This document shows, one piece after another, positions 48,656 to 58,676 of a stretch of DNA of 64,000 nucleotides. How positions within the stretch are numbered: position 1 is the first letter of the stretch; each line of letters begins with the position of its first letter. Source of the DNA: Paenibacillus_E sp042676385 (GTDB taxonomy: Bacteria > Bacillota > Bacilli > Paenibacillales > NBRC-103111); contig NZ_JBHTHA010000023.1 of assembly GCF_042676385.1 (NCBI RefSeq), forward strand, positions 1 to 64,000. The letters run 5' to 3'. The position numbers and the translations under genes are program-made. The notes under the pieces are model-generated. The model worked only from the letters and a program-made list of their open reading frames with translations. It did not search any database and had not been told where the DNA came from.

Positions 48656-51600
48656 ATGAATCGTTTAACCCATTTTTCGATGAAGAACGTCTCCGCGCTG
48701 TTTATTATGATCCTTATCTTGTTCGGGAGCGGTCTGTATGCAGCCAACAAGCTGAAGGTAGAAAACATGCCCGACGTTTCTTTCCCCGTTGTCGTGGTGT
48801 CAACGACCTATACGGGAGCGCCAAAGGATGTCATGGATGAAATTACGGATCCCATAGAAAAGAAGTTAGCCAATTTAGCGGATCTAGATAATATGAGCTC
48901 AACTTCGAGTGACAATCTATCTATGATTATCCTTCAATTCAAGCAGAATGTAGACACCGATAAGAAGAAGCAAGATGTCATGAGCATGCTGCAGGAAGTG
49001 AAATTGCCTGCTTCTGCAGGTGCACCGAAAGCTTCAACGTTTGGCGCAGCGTCCTTCGCTTCGAACTATTTGGTTGCTTACGCCGAAAACGGAATGAGCC
49101 AAACGGAGCTCGATAAGCTGTATAAAGATACAATTAAGCCGAGTTTGGAAGGTCTTGCAGGAATTGACCATATGAACATCATTGGCGCCCGCGACACGTC
49201 GCTGGACATTGAGCTGGACGCAGACGCTTTAGCGGTTTACGGTCTTTCTCCAGCGCAAGTGAGCGGCACCATTAATGCGGCCGTAACGAAAAGTCCAATC
49301 GGCAGCGTTGAAATTAGCGGAAACAATAAAATGGCTCGTGTAACAGGCGACCTCAAAAGTCTCACGGATTTGCAGCAATTAGAGATAACAACACCTAAAG
49401 GAGATATTATTACCCTCAGTCAAATTGCTAAAGTGAAAGCCATAACGGAATCTGACTTCAATGGCCGTCTGGATGGAAAACCGGCAATTGGCATGATTTT
49501 GTTTAAGAGCAGCAGCGCGAATTCCGTTGAATTCTCGGATGGATTGCAGAAGCTGATCACAGGCTGGAAAACAACAATGCCTAATGTGAAATTCGTAAAC
49601 ACTTACGACAGTGCAACTGATATTAAGGCTTCTATCAATGGGTTGCTGCGTGAAGGCATTGTCGGCGCAGTGTTGGCGTCATTAATGATTTTACTATTTT
49701 TACGCAATGTGCGCATGACAATAATCGTGCTTGTTTCGATTCCATTGTCCATTCTCATTACGCTGCTGTTGATGTGGCAATTCGGTCTCACGCTCAATAC
49801 GATGACGCTCGGCGGGATGTTTATTGCGGTCGGACGCGTTGTGGATGACTCGATCGTTGTTATCGAAAATATTTATACGTCTCTGGAAAAAGCCCAAGAG
49901 CGCAATGAATCCGTCATTAAACTGGCGACAAAACAAGTATCCATGGCCATTACCTCTTCAACTTTGGCTACGGTAGGGGTTTTCGCTCCTATTGGAATGG
50001 TCAGCGGGATTGTTGGCGGATTTTTCAGACCTTTCGCGATCACCATCGCATGTGCACTTTTATCTTCCTTATTAGTAGCATTAACCGTAATTCCGATGCT
50101 TGCCAAAATTTTGGTGCTTCGAAGCAAAATCAAAACACATGATGAGAATAAGCCGTCGCGCTTCACTTCGTTCTATGAATCTGTCTTAGAATGGTGCTTG
50201 AAGCATAGGATCAAGACACTCTTGATTTCCGGATTATTATTTGTAGTGACACTTGCTGCTACAATACCCAATCTGTCGATAGCCTTCTTGCCAAACAGCA
50301 AAGCTTCGCAAACGATGTATTTTCAATTGAAAATGCCATATGAAACATCTTTCGAAGCAACGGATTCGAAGACGAAAGAAATCGAAAAAGTGCTTCAAGA
50401 TACGAAGGATAGCAATGGCCAGCCCGTCTTCAAGTTCGTCGAAGCCTTAGTCGGATTCTCGGGCGATGATAGTGCGAGAACTCCTTATGCTTCCCAAATT
50501 TACGTAGAAGTTAACGATCAGGTCGATCCTGCGAAGGTGAAAGATCAGATGAAAGATTTCATCATTTCTGAACTGCCTAAGGGGTCAACAGTAGATCCGA
50601 AAGAAATTGGAGGCGGTGGCGGAGGAATCTCTTCAACGGACTTCTCCTACTCGCTTAAAGGGGAAGACCAGGATCAACTTATTAAAGCAGCCGCTTTGGT
50701 AAAAGAGAAACTGAATACATTCCCGGAGCTTAGCGAGATTGAAGATAATTTGAGCGATGCGAAAACGGAAGTTGAGATTGCTGTTGACCAGAATAAAGCA
50801 AGAGCTTATGGATTAAATGCTTCAACGGTTAGAGATACGGCTCGTGCATGGATTCAAAAGCAAAGCTTGGGCGACTTAAAATTCGATAATGTGACTTATA
50901 CGACAACGGTCTCTCTTAATAAATCGGATAAAGACACACTTGATAAGCTGGGTAACATCCCTTTCACAACGACCAACGGATCGACTGTTTACTTAAAAGA
51001 AATCGCTAAAATCAACGAGATTCAATCTGCAAATTCTTTGGCAAGAGAGTCTCAAAAACAACTGGTGAAAGTTACGGCAAAAATTAATGCCGAAAATAAA
51101 AACGGTGTCAGCATGAAAGTGTCGATGGCGCTGAAACAGATTGAGCTGCCGGATGGCGTATCTCCTGAAGTGAAGGGAGTATCCGCTGACATTAACGATA
51201 GCTTCTCGCAATTATTTTTAGCGATGGCCGTTGCTATAGCTATGGTTTACTTGATCATGGTGCTTGCCTTTGGTAATGCCGGCGCACCGTTTGCGATCCT
51301 GTTCTCCCTGCCATTGGCTGCGATTGGAGGTCTCTTGGGCCTTGTTATTACGCGCGAATCGCTCAACATTACATCGATGATCGGATTTATGATGTTGATC
51401 GGGATCGTCGTCACGAACGCCATTGTATTGGTTGACCGTGCGCAGCAGCTTCGTCAAGAAGGCTATACGGTTCGACATGCGCTAATTGAAGCGGGTAAAG
51501 TACGTTTGCGTCCAATTATTATGACGGCTGGCGCGACCATCATGGCCTTGCTCCCGCTAGCAATGGGCTTATCCGGAGAAGGCGGGCTGATCGGTAAAGG

Positions 51601-51766
51601 GCTGGGCATTGTCGTTATCGGAGGTTTGACAACTTCTACGATCCTGACTCTTGTCGTTGTTCCGATTGTGTATGAAATGATTGAAAGCTTCAAAATTCGT
51701 ATTTCACGAATGATTCACCGGGACAAAAAGAATATTGAAACGAAGCCTATGGGCTTAGATGTGTAA
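48656..51766 (+). CDS. RND-family efflux transporter (SwrC/AcrB-like)
   Basis: A 1036-aa proton-driven exporter. The layout is TM1 (VSALFIMILILFGSGLYAAN), a porter domain, TM2-6, a second porter domain and TM7-12. TM4 has the proton-relay acidic pair (GGMFIAVGRVVDDSIVVIEN). The relative closest to hand is SwrC (YerP), which exports surfactin-type lipopeptides in Bacillus. ATG 48656 has GAGGGGAG upstream. The substrate is unknown; drugs, lipids or lipopeptides are candidates. It is followed by its adaptor lipoprotein. Confidence 0.92.
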   Translation: MNRLTHFSMKNVSALFIMILILFGSGLYAANKLKVENMPDVSFPVVVVSTTYTGAPKDVMDEITDPIEKKLANLADLDNMSSTSSDNLSMIILQFKQNVDTDKKKQDVMSMLQEVKLPASAGAPKASTFGAASFASNYLVAYAENGMSQTELDKLYKDTIKPSLEGLAGIDHMNIIGARDTSLDIELDADALAVYGLSPAQVSGTINAAVTKSPIGSVEISGNNKMARVTGDLKSLTDLQQLEITTPKGDIITLSQIAKVKAITESDFNGRLDGKPAIGMILFKSSSANSVEFSDGLQKLITGWKTTMPNVKFVNTYDSATDIKASINGLLREGIVGAVLASLMILLFLRNVRMTIIVLVSIPLSILITLLLMWQFGLTLNTMTLGGMFIAVGRVVDDSIVVIENIYTSLEKAQERNESVIKLATKQVSMAITSSTLATVGVFAPIGMVSGIVGGFFRPFAITIACALLSSLLVALTVIPMLAKILVLRSKIKTHDENKPSRFTSFYESVLEWCLKHRIKTLLISGLLFVVTLAATIPNLSIAFLPNSKASQTMYFQLKMPYETSFEATDSKTKEIEKVLQDTKDSNGQPVFKFVEALVGFSGDDSARTPYASQIYVEVNDQVDPAKVKDQMKDFIISELPKGSTVDPKEIGGGGGGISSTDFSYSLKGEDQDQLIKAAALVKEKLNTFPELSEIEDNLSDAKTEVEIAVDQNKARAYGLNASTVRDTARAWIQKQSLGDLKFDNVTYTTTVSLNKSDKDTLDKLGNIPFTTTNGSTVYLKEIAKINEIQSANSLARESQKQLVKVTAKINAENKNGVSMKVSMALKQIELPDGVSPEVKGVSADINDSFSQLFLAMAVAIAMVYLIMVLAFGNAGAPFAILFSLPLAAIGGLLGLVITRESLNITSMIGFMMLIGIVVTNAIVLVDRAQQLRQEGYTVRHALIEAGKVRLRPIIMTAGATIMALLPLAMGLSGEGGLIGKGLGIVVIGGLTTSTILTLVVVPIVYEMIESFKIRISRMIHRDKKNIETKPMGLDV

Positions 51767-51874
51767 GTTAAAGAAACATAGCTTACTCAATACTATACAA
51801 GTTTTGCAAAAGCAAAACTTCAGAAAATGCTTACGAAGCCGGTTTTCTGGCGAAAACTCTCAGGAGGCAAAGAG

Positions 51875-53164
51875 ATGAAAAAGGTTGGTACGGCTAGTCT
51901 TTTATTCAAGAGTAATGCGCTTCGCATTTTGGCTGTTGTGACAGTGGCCGCTGTAATGGCCACTGGTTGTTCGGCACCGGGTAAAGCCGGTCCGGCGACA
52001 GCACAGCTTGCGCCGCGAGCGATCAAAACCGAAACGATTGGCAAGCAGAAAATCAGCAGCCCAATCGAGCAGGTAGCGGATGTAGCTGCAGGTACGACAT
52101 TGGATGTCGTCGCGAAAGCTAACGGGGAAGTCACGGAAGTCTTGAAGAAGCGCGGCGAGTATGTGGAGAAGGGAGATGTACTCTTCGTTATCGACAGTAA
52201 AGATGCGGTTTCCGCGAAACGGAAGAGCGAGCTATCCCTCCGCAGCGCCCAGGAATCTCTACAGCAAGCCAAGGATAACAAGGTCAATAACCGCAAGGAT
52301 TTGGCGGACAATGTCACGAGATCCGAGACGGCTTACAATAACGCGCAGCAAGACTACAATAAAATGCGCAATGACTATGATTCGGGTCTCGCTACGCAGC
52401 ACCAGGTCGATCAATCCAAACAAGCGCTGGATAATGCTCAGATGAGTTTGGAATCCGCGCAGAGCAAACTGTCTGCTTTTGACAATACGGACTCGATTGC
52501 AGCAGCGGAAACACAGACGGAATCAGCCGGTCTGGCGATGGAAGACGCCACGCGGGCGCTGGACAATTACAGTGTGAAAGCGCCAGGCAGCGGCATTTTA
52601 ACGGATTTTAACATCGTAGTGGGTCAAAATGTATCGGCAGCCGCTGGAAAAGTCGGGCAGGTGCAGCAGATTGATCCGATTAAAATCAAAACTGAATTGT
52701 CAGAAACGAATTATCAATTGGTCAAAGGCAAACAAGAGCTTGTTTACTATAACCCGGACGAACCGGATAAAAAAGGAACGGCAAAAATCAGTTATCTGGC
52801 GCCGATTATGAGCGCTTCTACGAAAACATTCTCATTGGAACTGGAGGTTCCAAATGCGGACCACCAGCTGCAGCCGGGTAAACGATTCATGGTTCAGCTC
52901 ACGACAGAAACGGAAGAGCAAGTCGTTGCCGTTCCGACGCTAAGCATTATTCGTGAAGAGTCGGATACATTTGTCTTCGTGAAACAAGGAGATCAGTATC
53001 AGAAGCGCAAAGTGAAACTGGGACGCTTGAACGGCGAATATCAAGAGGTGCTGGACGGCGTGAAAGACGGCGAGCAATTAGTCGTAACGGGACAGAATAC
53101 TCTCAAAGACGGGCAAAAAGTAGAGAGTTCGCAGCAACCGACACCCACACCGGCAGCTAAGTAG
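51875..53164 (+). CDS. RND/HlyD-type efflux adaptor lipoprotein
   Basis: About 429 aa from ATG 51875 behind AGGAGG. The lipobox VMATGC is near residue 34. The membrane fusion protein layout follows: barrel-sandwich half (ANGEVTEVLKKRGEYVEKGD), a long coiled-coil hairpin (about 120-215), the second half (KAPGSGILTDFNIVVGQNVS) and a beta-barrel and membrane-proximal domain. In a Gram-positive cell there is no outer membrane channel, so it probably gates or guides substrate at the outer face. Coupled with the RND gene. Confidence 0.88.
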   Translation: MKKVGTASLLFKSNALRILAVVTVAAVMATGCSAPGKAGPATAQLAPRAIKTETIGKQKISSPIEQVADVAAGTTLDVVAKANGEVTEVLKKRGEYVEKGDVLFVIDSKDAVSAKRKSELSLRSAQESLQQAKDNKVNNRKDLADNVTRSETAYNNAQQDYNKMRNDYDSGLATQHQVDQSKQALDNAQMSLESAQSKLSAFDNTDSIAAAETQTESAGLAMEDATRALDNYSVKAPGSGILTDFNIVVGQNVSAAAGKVGQVQQIDPIKIKTELSETNYQLVKGKQELVYYNPDEPDKKGTAKISYLAPIMSASTKTFSLELEVPNADHQLQPGKRFMVQLTTETEEQVVAVPTLSIIREESDTFVFVKQGDQYQKRKVKLGRLNGEYQEVLDGVKDGEQLVVTGQNTLKDGQKVESSQQPTPTPAAK

Positions 53165-53200
53165 ATTCATGCGATATTTTACAATAAGGAGCGTACAATC

Positions 53201-54913
53201 ATGAAAAGCTTCCCATGGAAAACAAGCTTGACCGCCTTAGTTTTAGGCACAATGATCATTCAAGGAGGCATTCCGGTGCTGGCTGCTGACGCGACGACGT
53301 CCGTCGTCTCCGCCCCGTCCGTCAACTACGGATTAACGAGCGACATTCGCGCTGCGATTAAAAATGTTGCCGTGACGCCGACAGCAACGGGATCGCAAAT
53401 TTCGGCAACGATTCGTTTGTATAATGGCGGAGACATTCAAAACCGCGTTCCCGAGCATGAGCTTCGCGTCCGCACCACAAGCGGCGTCGTGTACACGTTA
53501 AAACCAAGTGCAAGTAACAAGGATGCGCTGCAGCCAAAGGAAATTAGCGAGCTCGTATACATGGCTGCCATTGACAGTAAAGAAATTAACCAAATCGATC
53601 AAATTTCATTCGTTAATGTGGACATTTATTCCTATCCGAAGGTAGAAACGACTTTGCTTGCAATGCCGACGGCTGCTGTCTGGTATGGTACTGGAAGCTC
53701 TGCGCCGCAAAAGCTCGATGCTTTGAATTGGGGTCAAGCGTTTACGATCCCGGGCGTAAATTCAGGACTTGTGTATACACCTGTGGAAGTTTCCATGCAA
53801 AATACAAGCACCGGTCGTGCGGCTGTTGTAACCGTACTTGCCGATAATCCGGGAGCGGGACGTGAGACAGTCCCTGATTTCCGAATCGATGCGCAATCCG
53901 AGCAAAAATCCTATGAAGGCAAACGCTCGGAAGCGGAACCTATCGCGCTGGAAGCGGGCGAAAAAAAGTACATTCATTTTGCGATTCCTGTTGAAAATGG
54001 AGCTACGTTCTCCAATCTCCTAGTCGTATCTACGGATGCTTTTACGCCAAAAGGCGGAGGTCAGCCGACTACGATTGCGACTGGAAAAGTAGCCGTCGCA
54101 TGGCCGAAAAGCGAACAAACCGGCATCGCAGCTCCAACGTATTCGATTGGTACGCCGATCGCATTTGATCCGCTGACGAAAGTCGTAGACAAAAAGACGG
54201 AAGTAGCGTTGATGGAACTTCACCTGCACGAAAATCCTGGCGAAGGTTACAAAACAGCCGTTGCCAAATTCAAATTGACGAATACAAGCGATGTGCCGAC
54301 AGCTACGCCGGCTTTCCTATCGGAATTAACAAACGCCCAAGGCGTGACCTACCAAGGCTCCCGTCAATCCAATGTTACCGCCATGTTGAATCCTGGGCTT
54401 AGCTACGTGGTAAGCTATTCCTATATCGTACCGCAAACGGAAACCGGCACAGGGTTTACGCTGAAACTGCTGGATGGGCAAGCGGCAGCCCCGTATACAA
54501 CAACGATCGCTGCGTTGCAAACGAATGTGCAGGATGAAGAGACAAACGGAACCATCTCTCTGTATCCATTCGAACTGAAAATCAATGATGTAACGGTCAA
54601 TACATTGACTACCGCGGCTCTGACATATACCTATAAGTTCCGTCTGGATCTAGATATCGAGCAAAAAGAAAATGTGGTCGTGGACAACAATTTTTCCAAG
54701 ATCAGATTCGAAATCGTCGATAATGCAGGACGCGTAGTTGGTTCTAAGGATGCTTCTTTAACAGGCGCGAATAAACTGATTAGCGGCACCCAAACGCTTG
54801 ATGCAAGCAATATTGCCTCGGATCAATTCAGCTATCCGTTCACAGTGAATGTCTATGAAATCATAGATACTCAGAGCGGTACGGCCAAGCGTTTATTGAA
54901 AACTGTTAAATAA
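53201..54913 (+). CDS. Secreted protein of unknown function in the RND operon
   Basis: 570 aa. The signal peptide (SLTALVLGTMIIQGGIPVLA) ends near ADATTS. The rest is beta-rich with three or four related modules of about 130 residues, each built from strands such as ISATIRLYNGGDIQNRVPEH, VEVSMQNTSTGRAAVVTVLA and TAVAKFKLTNTSDVPTATPA, reminiscent of Ig-like/CARDB folds. No catalytic or anchor motif is visible. It follows the adaptor by 36 nt and ends at a terminator, so it is probably made with the pump. Confidence 0.78.
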   Translation: MKSFPWKTSLTALVLGTMIIQGGIPVLAADATTSVVSAPSVNYGLTSDIRAAIKNVAVTPTATGSQISATIRLYNGGDIQNRVPEHELRVRTTSGVVYTLKPSASNKDALQPKEISELVYMAAIDSKEINQIDQISFVNVDIYSYPKVETTLLAMPTAAVWYGTGSSAPQKLDALNWGQAFTIPGVNSGLVYTPVEVSMQNTSTGRAAVVTVLADNPGAGRETVPDFRIDAQSEQKSYEGKRSEAEPIALEAGEKKYIHFAIPVENGATFSNLLVVSTDAFTPKGGGQPTTIATGKVAVAWPKSEQTGIAAPTYSIGTPIAFDPLTKVVDKKTEVALMELHLHENPGEGYKTAVAKFKLTNTSDVPTATPAFLSELTNAQGVTYQGSRQSNVTAMLNPGLSYVVSYSYIVPQTETGTGFTLKLLDGQAAAPYTTTIAALQTNVQDEETNGTISLYPFELKINDVTVNTLTTAALTYTYKFRLDLDIEQKENVVVDNNFSKIRFEIVDNAGRVVGSKDASLTGANKLISGTQTLDASNIASDQFSYPFTVNVYEIIDTQSGTAKRLLKTVK

Positions 54914-54930
54914 AGGCCCTAAGGCACAGA

Positions 54931-54970
54931 AGAGGATCATTTCCCGATATGAAACGGGAAGTGGTCCTCT
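54931..54970 (+). terminator. Terminator after the RND operon
   Basis: AGAGGATCATTTCCCG...CGGGAAGTGGTCCTCT, a 16-bp stem with wobbles, followed by a weak ATTTGTTC tail. Confidence 0.72.
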
Positions 54971-55043
54971 ATTTGTTCATTCCTAAATATTGTGTGAAAT
55001 CTAGCTTTTTTCAGAGCCTACTAGTACTTCTGACTCATACATA

Positions 55044-55052
55044 TGGTAGAAT
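55044..55052 (+). promoter_or_regulatory. Extended -10 promoter
   Basis: TGGTAGAAT (55044-55052) within TATGGTAGAAT, identical to the element upstream of the secreted-protein gene at 37142. No strong -35. Confidence 0.5.
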
Positions 55053-55119
55053 ATAGAAATCAAGATCATATGCAAGCGCTCTTAAAGAGAGAAAGAGCAG
55101 GTTGAAGGAGGTGTAGCGA

Positions 55120-57651
55120 GTGAATAGGAAGCTGTGGATCCGTGGAACAGTCGGATTGCTCATAGGTGCAATCTTGATTGTCGGCTATTTCACATGGGGA
55201 CGAACGAATGAACGTTTATCGGACGTTTTGCAAGCTGTACAGCCATCGGTGACTCCTTTTGCTACTTCGACATCTACAAAGCCAGAGCCAGCAGAGTTGG
55301 AAAAAAGGTTAAATGAAATTCGGGAGTGGAAATCCGCGGAGCACCATTTTACTACTGATTCTAAGGAGCCGCTCATCCTATTGCACAACGATAAGCAAAT
55401 CGTTTATATCCAAAATAATCAGATCCGTTACGATGTGGTAGGGGGAACTGGTTTTCAAAATATTCCGCTAAGTTTTCCAACAGCCAGAACCGGTTATGTT
55501 TGGAGAAGCGGAAAAACCGCCTACATTGGACTTTCGGCGGGCTCCGGCAGCAATCGCAGGCAAGGGGATTGGTACGAAATCAATCTAACGGTTGCTGGCG
55601 GCAATCCATTGAAAAGGTTGGGGGAGCTGCAGCTTGCGCCCGAAGAGGTACAAGCCGTTACATTTTCTGATAAACCGCTAGGCGCGCTCTTTCTTGAAAA
55701 AAAGGCAGATACTTATCAGGAGTATTGGATCAATGGTCAAGGTAAAGGCCAGTTCTTTGTTAATGATTATTCCGCATTAAAAAATCCGATGTCGAAGCAA
55801 CCAGGGGCAATAAGCCCGGATCGCGTCGTTTTTGATCATGTTCAAGAATATAACAATCTGTTCGTCATGGAGGATGAAAGAGGCTTACTCGTATATCAAA
55901 ATGGACAATGGAGTCCTAGCATCTTCCGTTTGTCCGGGTATAAGTTAGAACAGGCCCAGTCCATTGCGGTGGATGATTCTCTTCGCTCACAGCCACCGTT
56001 CTCCGGATCGAATGCGATCTTGTTAAGTTTGACGAACACCCTGGAAGGAGCGCTCAAAGGTATCCTGCTGCCTACAAACAGCCCCACGCCTTTTTCGTTA
56101 GCGCCTGCACTCATGCAAGAAGGTTGGACATTGGTTGGCGGTTTAAACTTTGTTCGAACGAATGGGGAACAGCTGCAGACGATATCATACCCGACGAATC
56201 AAGGATCGAGTTATCCGGAGCCGCACGAGGCTGTTGTATCGCTCGCTGGCATAACCAAATTGGCTCGTTCCGGTATGGTGATGGAAGGTGAGAAAGAGGG
56301 AACGAAACAGTACCTTTCCCTAAATGATGTCATGAATACTCGTTTGGAGCCGCCAGAACCGACTTATTGGATAAGAGGGCTGCAACCGGGACGCATGGTG
56401 AAAGGGGATAAGCAGGATGGGGCAGCTAAAGAATCGACGGTAAATTTTCCTAAGCTTCCGTCTCAAGCTGATGATGAACGGAGTGACGACGAGATCCCTG
56501 AAGGCTTGCGAAATGCTTTAAAACAGAGAGATTACATGGGCAGCGGGGATGTGGCGAGTTCACATGTAATTCGTCATGCAGATGACAACTGGTATGTGCT
56601 AACGGGAGATAAGATGGAGTTGTGGGATGAGGCGCAAGGCTTGAAAGAGCTTGGAAGACTGCCTGTCAAAACACACTGTTCGACTAGCAATTATGTAGTG
56701 TGCACCACAGCTGCCGATTTCGTGAAGCAGGATCATAATTGGTATGTGGCGGATACGTACAACAATCGTCTCTTGAAGTTGGATGACCGTTTTGAACTGA
56801 TCGGGCAGACGAAGTTTTCCGTGCCTGTGAAGCTAACTTTTACGGACCAGGGGAAGCTGCTGCTGGTGGAAGGATTGCAGGGATTGGCCACTTATAATGA
56901 ACTGCTGGAGCAGGTCTCGCAAAAAAACAAAGTGCCAGCACCAATAGGAAAGCAGCAAAAAGAGGAGATTTCGGTTTTACCTGAAAGCTTTTATGAGGAT
57001 GCCGGCGGTATACAATGGGCGTTTCAGTCTAAACAATTGTATATCCATGATCCGAATAAACAGACCTTGCTTACCCATTTTATTGGCGCGATGACGAACA
57101 TGGCAGGTGCTGCAAAAATCATTCCCATTGCCGCGAACAAAATGATGCTAGTTCTTGATGACCGTATTCATCTTTTTGACGCCAAAGGGAACTGGCAGAA
57201 GGAAATTTCATTTCCGCGTTCCCAGCCGGATGGTATTTATGTATCCACGCCTAAGGGCGAAAACAGCTACGTGCTCGATCGCGAACAAGGAATGTTGTAC
57301 TTGATTCAAGGCTATAGATTGTTACGGATTGACTTGAATAACGGTGATGTCACGCCGTTGTTTTGGCAGCTTAACGCAAATATGAGCAAAGTATGGATGG
57401 ACCGTGGAAAGCTTTATTTTACTTTACAAACGGTTAATGGATATGAAGCGCCAGATGCTCACACCGAGATCGTGATTTGCGATATGAAAACAGGACGGCT
57501 CGCGCGAATCAAAATCATGGAAGGCTTTATGCTTGATCATATCACGAAGGAGCATGAATTGGCCCTCTTGTCGCAATCCGATTCCGCCGGCAATGTGGTC
57601 TCGGCAACATGGATGGTTTACAAATTGAATGAGAATGGGATGCCAGAGTAA
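55120..57651 (+). CDS. Membrane-anchored extracytoplasmic protein, unknown function
   Basis: 843 aa starting with GTG 55120, 7 nt after AAGGAGG. One N-terminal TM anchor (IRGTVGLLIGAILIVGYFTW) is followed by a large outside domain with repeated strand patterns (WYVLTGDKMELWDEAQGLKE, WYVADTYNNRLLKLDDRFEL, YVLDREQGMLYLIQGYRLLR), probably a beta-propeller in the C-terminal half (about 490-830). A low-complexity linker lies at about 430-470. No catalytic motif is seen. Monocistronic with its own promoter and terminator. Confidence 0.77.
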   Translation: MNRKLWIRGTVGLLIGAILIVGYFTWGRTNERLSDVLQAVQPSVTPFATSTSTKPEPAELEKRLNEIREWKSAEHHFTTDSKEPLILLHNDKQIVYIQNNQIRYDVVGGTGFQNIPLSFPTARTGYVWRSGKTAYIGLSAGSGSNRRQGDWYEINLTVAGGNPLKRLGELQLAPEEVQAVTFSDKPLGALFLEKKADTYQEYWINGQGKGQFFVNDYSALKNPMSKQPGAISPDRVVFDHVQEYNNLFVMEDERGLLVYQNGQWSPSIFRLSGYKLEQAQSIAVDDSLRSQPPFSGSNAILLSLTNTLEGALKGILLPTNSPTPFSLAPALMQEGWTLVGGLNFVRTNGEQLQTISYPTNQGSSYPEPHEAVVSLAGITKLARSGMVMEGEKEGTKQYLSLNDVMNTRLEPPEPTYWIRGLQPGRMVKGDKQDGAAKESTVNFPKLPSQADDERSDDEIPEGLRNALKQRDYMGSGDVASSHVIRHADDNWYVLTGDKMELWDEAQGLKELGRLPVKTHCSTSNYVVCTTAADFVKQDHNWYVADTYNNRLLKLDDRFELIGQTKFSVPVKLTFTDQGKLLLVEGLQGLATYNELLEQVSQKNKVPAPIGKQQKEEISVLPESFYEDAGGIQWAFQSKQLYIHDPNKQTLLTHFIGAMTNMAGAAKIIPIAANKMMLVLDDRIHLFDAKGNWQKEISFPRSQPDGIYVSTPKGENSYVLDREQGMLYLIQGYRLLRIDLNNGDVTPLFWQLNANMSKVWMDRGKLYFTLQTVNGYEAPDAHTEIVICDMKTGRLARIKIMEGFMLDHITKEHELALLSQSDSAGNVVSATWMVYKLNENGMPE

Positions 57652-57656
57652 AACGA

Positions 57657-57697
57657 AAAGTGGTTGGGCAAGAATGATGCTCAATCACTTTTTTTGT
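57657..57697 (+). terminator. Terminator after the anchored protein
   Basis: AAAGTGGTTGGGCA pairs with TGCTCAATCACTTT around a 7-nt loop, then T7. Confidence 0.88.
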
Positions 57698-58144
57698 ATA
57701 GGAATTTATGCAAGATGCTTTGTGGGTAAATGAGCATAGAACCTCATAAGCGTATGTGTTTGGCTGATGTTTACGCTGGGGTTTGACCGCTGCCATGCAG
57801 ACGTTACAACGTGCGCCGAGGATTCATGCTAGGTGTTACGTCATCTAAGTCTTCTGATTTTTATTGGAAAGAACAAATGTACGCTATTAGCGACCGAAGA
57901 GTCGCTAAAAGGGGAGAAATCCCCGTCCTGGGATCGATTTAAGAACGAAGGTCCATATATAACGAACTTGGTTCTTAAATTTGAGAACTTTGTTCTTTCT
58001 AGACTTGTTTGGAACACTTCTCCAATAAAATTGCGTCAAACAGGCTCTCTAATAGCGACCCAAATTCTCTAATCTGCTGACCGTGCCTATTTTCAATCAC
58101 CTGCAGGGTGATTTTGTAATGTTTGCCGGCCCCTTGAATGAGGG
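57698..58144. other. Intergenic stretch with several small palindromes
   Basis: No gene is supported in about 450 bp. Visible structure: TTAGCGAC/GTCGCTAA (57887-57908), GGGGA/TCCCC (57911-57924) and a 9-bp TTTAAGAAC/GTTCTTAAA (57938-57979), plus a further GTTCTT shortly downstream. A 79-codon plus-strand frame at 57833 lacks a ribosome binding site and protein-like composition. Confidence 0.55.
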
Positions 58145-58552
58145 CTAGAGTAAGGAAGTTTCTTCGGTTTTACTAAGCTGCCGTTCCTTCCAGAACAATA
58201 CGGTGAGCATACGCTCAATCCATTCTTTATCCGCTGAGCTGAGTATGACGCCGTCAAACATTAATTCGTTTTCGCGAAGAAATCGGCGTAAATTAACAGG
58301 ATTACTTTGATAATGCTGCTCAGCTTGCGAAGAGGGCGCTGTTTCCAGATACCCGGCGATTTCCATCAGTTCGGAATAAGACGTATTCAGTCCTTCCGAC
58401 AGCTTCATCAACACATCCGGTGAAGGGATGCCGCGATTGCCATTCTCCAGCTGAGAAATATAAGCGGCTGAGACGCCGGAGCGATCGGCCAATTCCCGTA
58501 TCGTAAAGCCTTTCAATTTGCGCATATCTTTCAATTTATCGTAAAAATACAT
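58145..58552 (-). CDS. XRE-family transcriptional regulator
   Basis: 135 aa. The N-terminal HTH is KGFTIRELADRSGVSAAYIS QLENG (about residues 14-38). The C-terminal part (FLRENELMFDGVILSSADKE, WIERMLTVLFWKERQL) resembles the tail of SinR/SlrR-like or stress-type XRE regulators and may dimerise. ATG 58552 has GAGGGTGAG upstream. An inverted repeat AAGTAAAC/GTTTACTT lies about 25-65 nt upstream and may be its own operator. Confidence 0.85.
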   Translation of the reverse strand: MYFYDKLKDMRKLKGFTIRELADRSGVSAAYISQLENGNRGIPSPDVLMKLSEGLNTSYSELMEIAGYLETAPSSQAEQHYQSNPVNLRRFLRENELMFDGVILSSADKEWIERMLTVLFWKERQLSKTEETSLL

Positions 58553-58577
58553 GCTCTCTCACCCTCATCATGTACGT

Positions 58578-58618
58578 AAGTAAACATTAGTTAACAATAT
58601 GATAGTAACAGTTTACTT
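58578..58618. promoter_or_regulatory. Inverted repeat upstream of the XRE gene
   Basis: AAGTAAAC (58578-58585) and GTTTACTT (58611-58618) are perfect inverse repeats 25 bp apart, flanking an AT-rich segment with GTTAAC. The position fits an autoregulatory operator. Confidence 0.5.
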
Positions 58619-58676
58619 TAGTAATTACAATTGGATGGAGTGAGAGAATAGAGAGCAGCATTGCAAGCAGTAGCGA

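Noticed and set aside
57833..58072. 79-codon ORF in the gap after the anchored protein
   Set aside because: No ribosome binding site, crosses several palindromes, composition unlike a protein.
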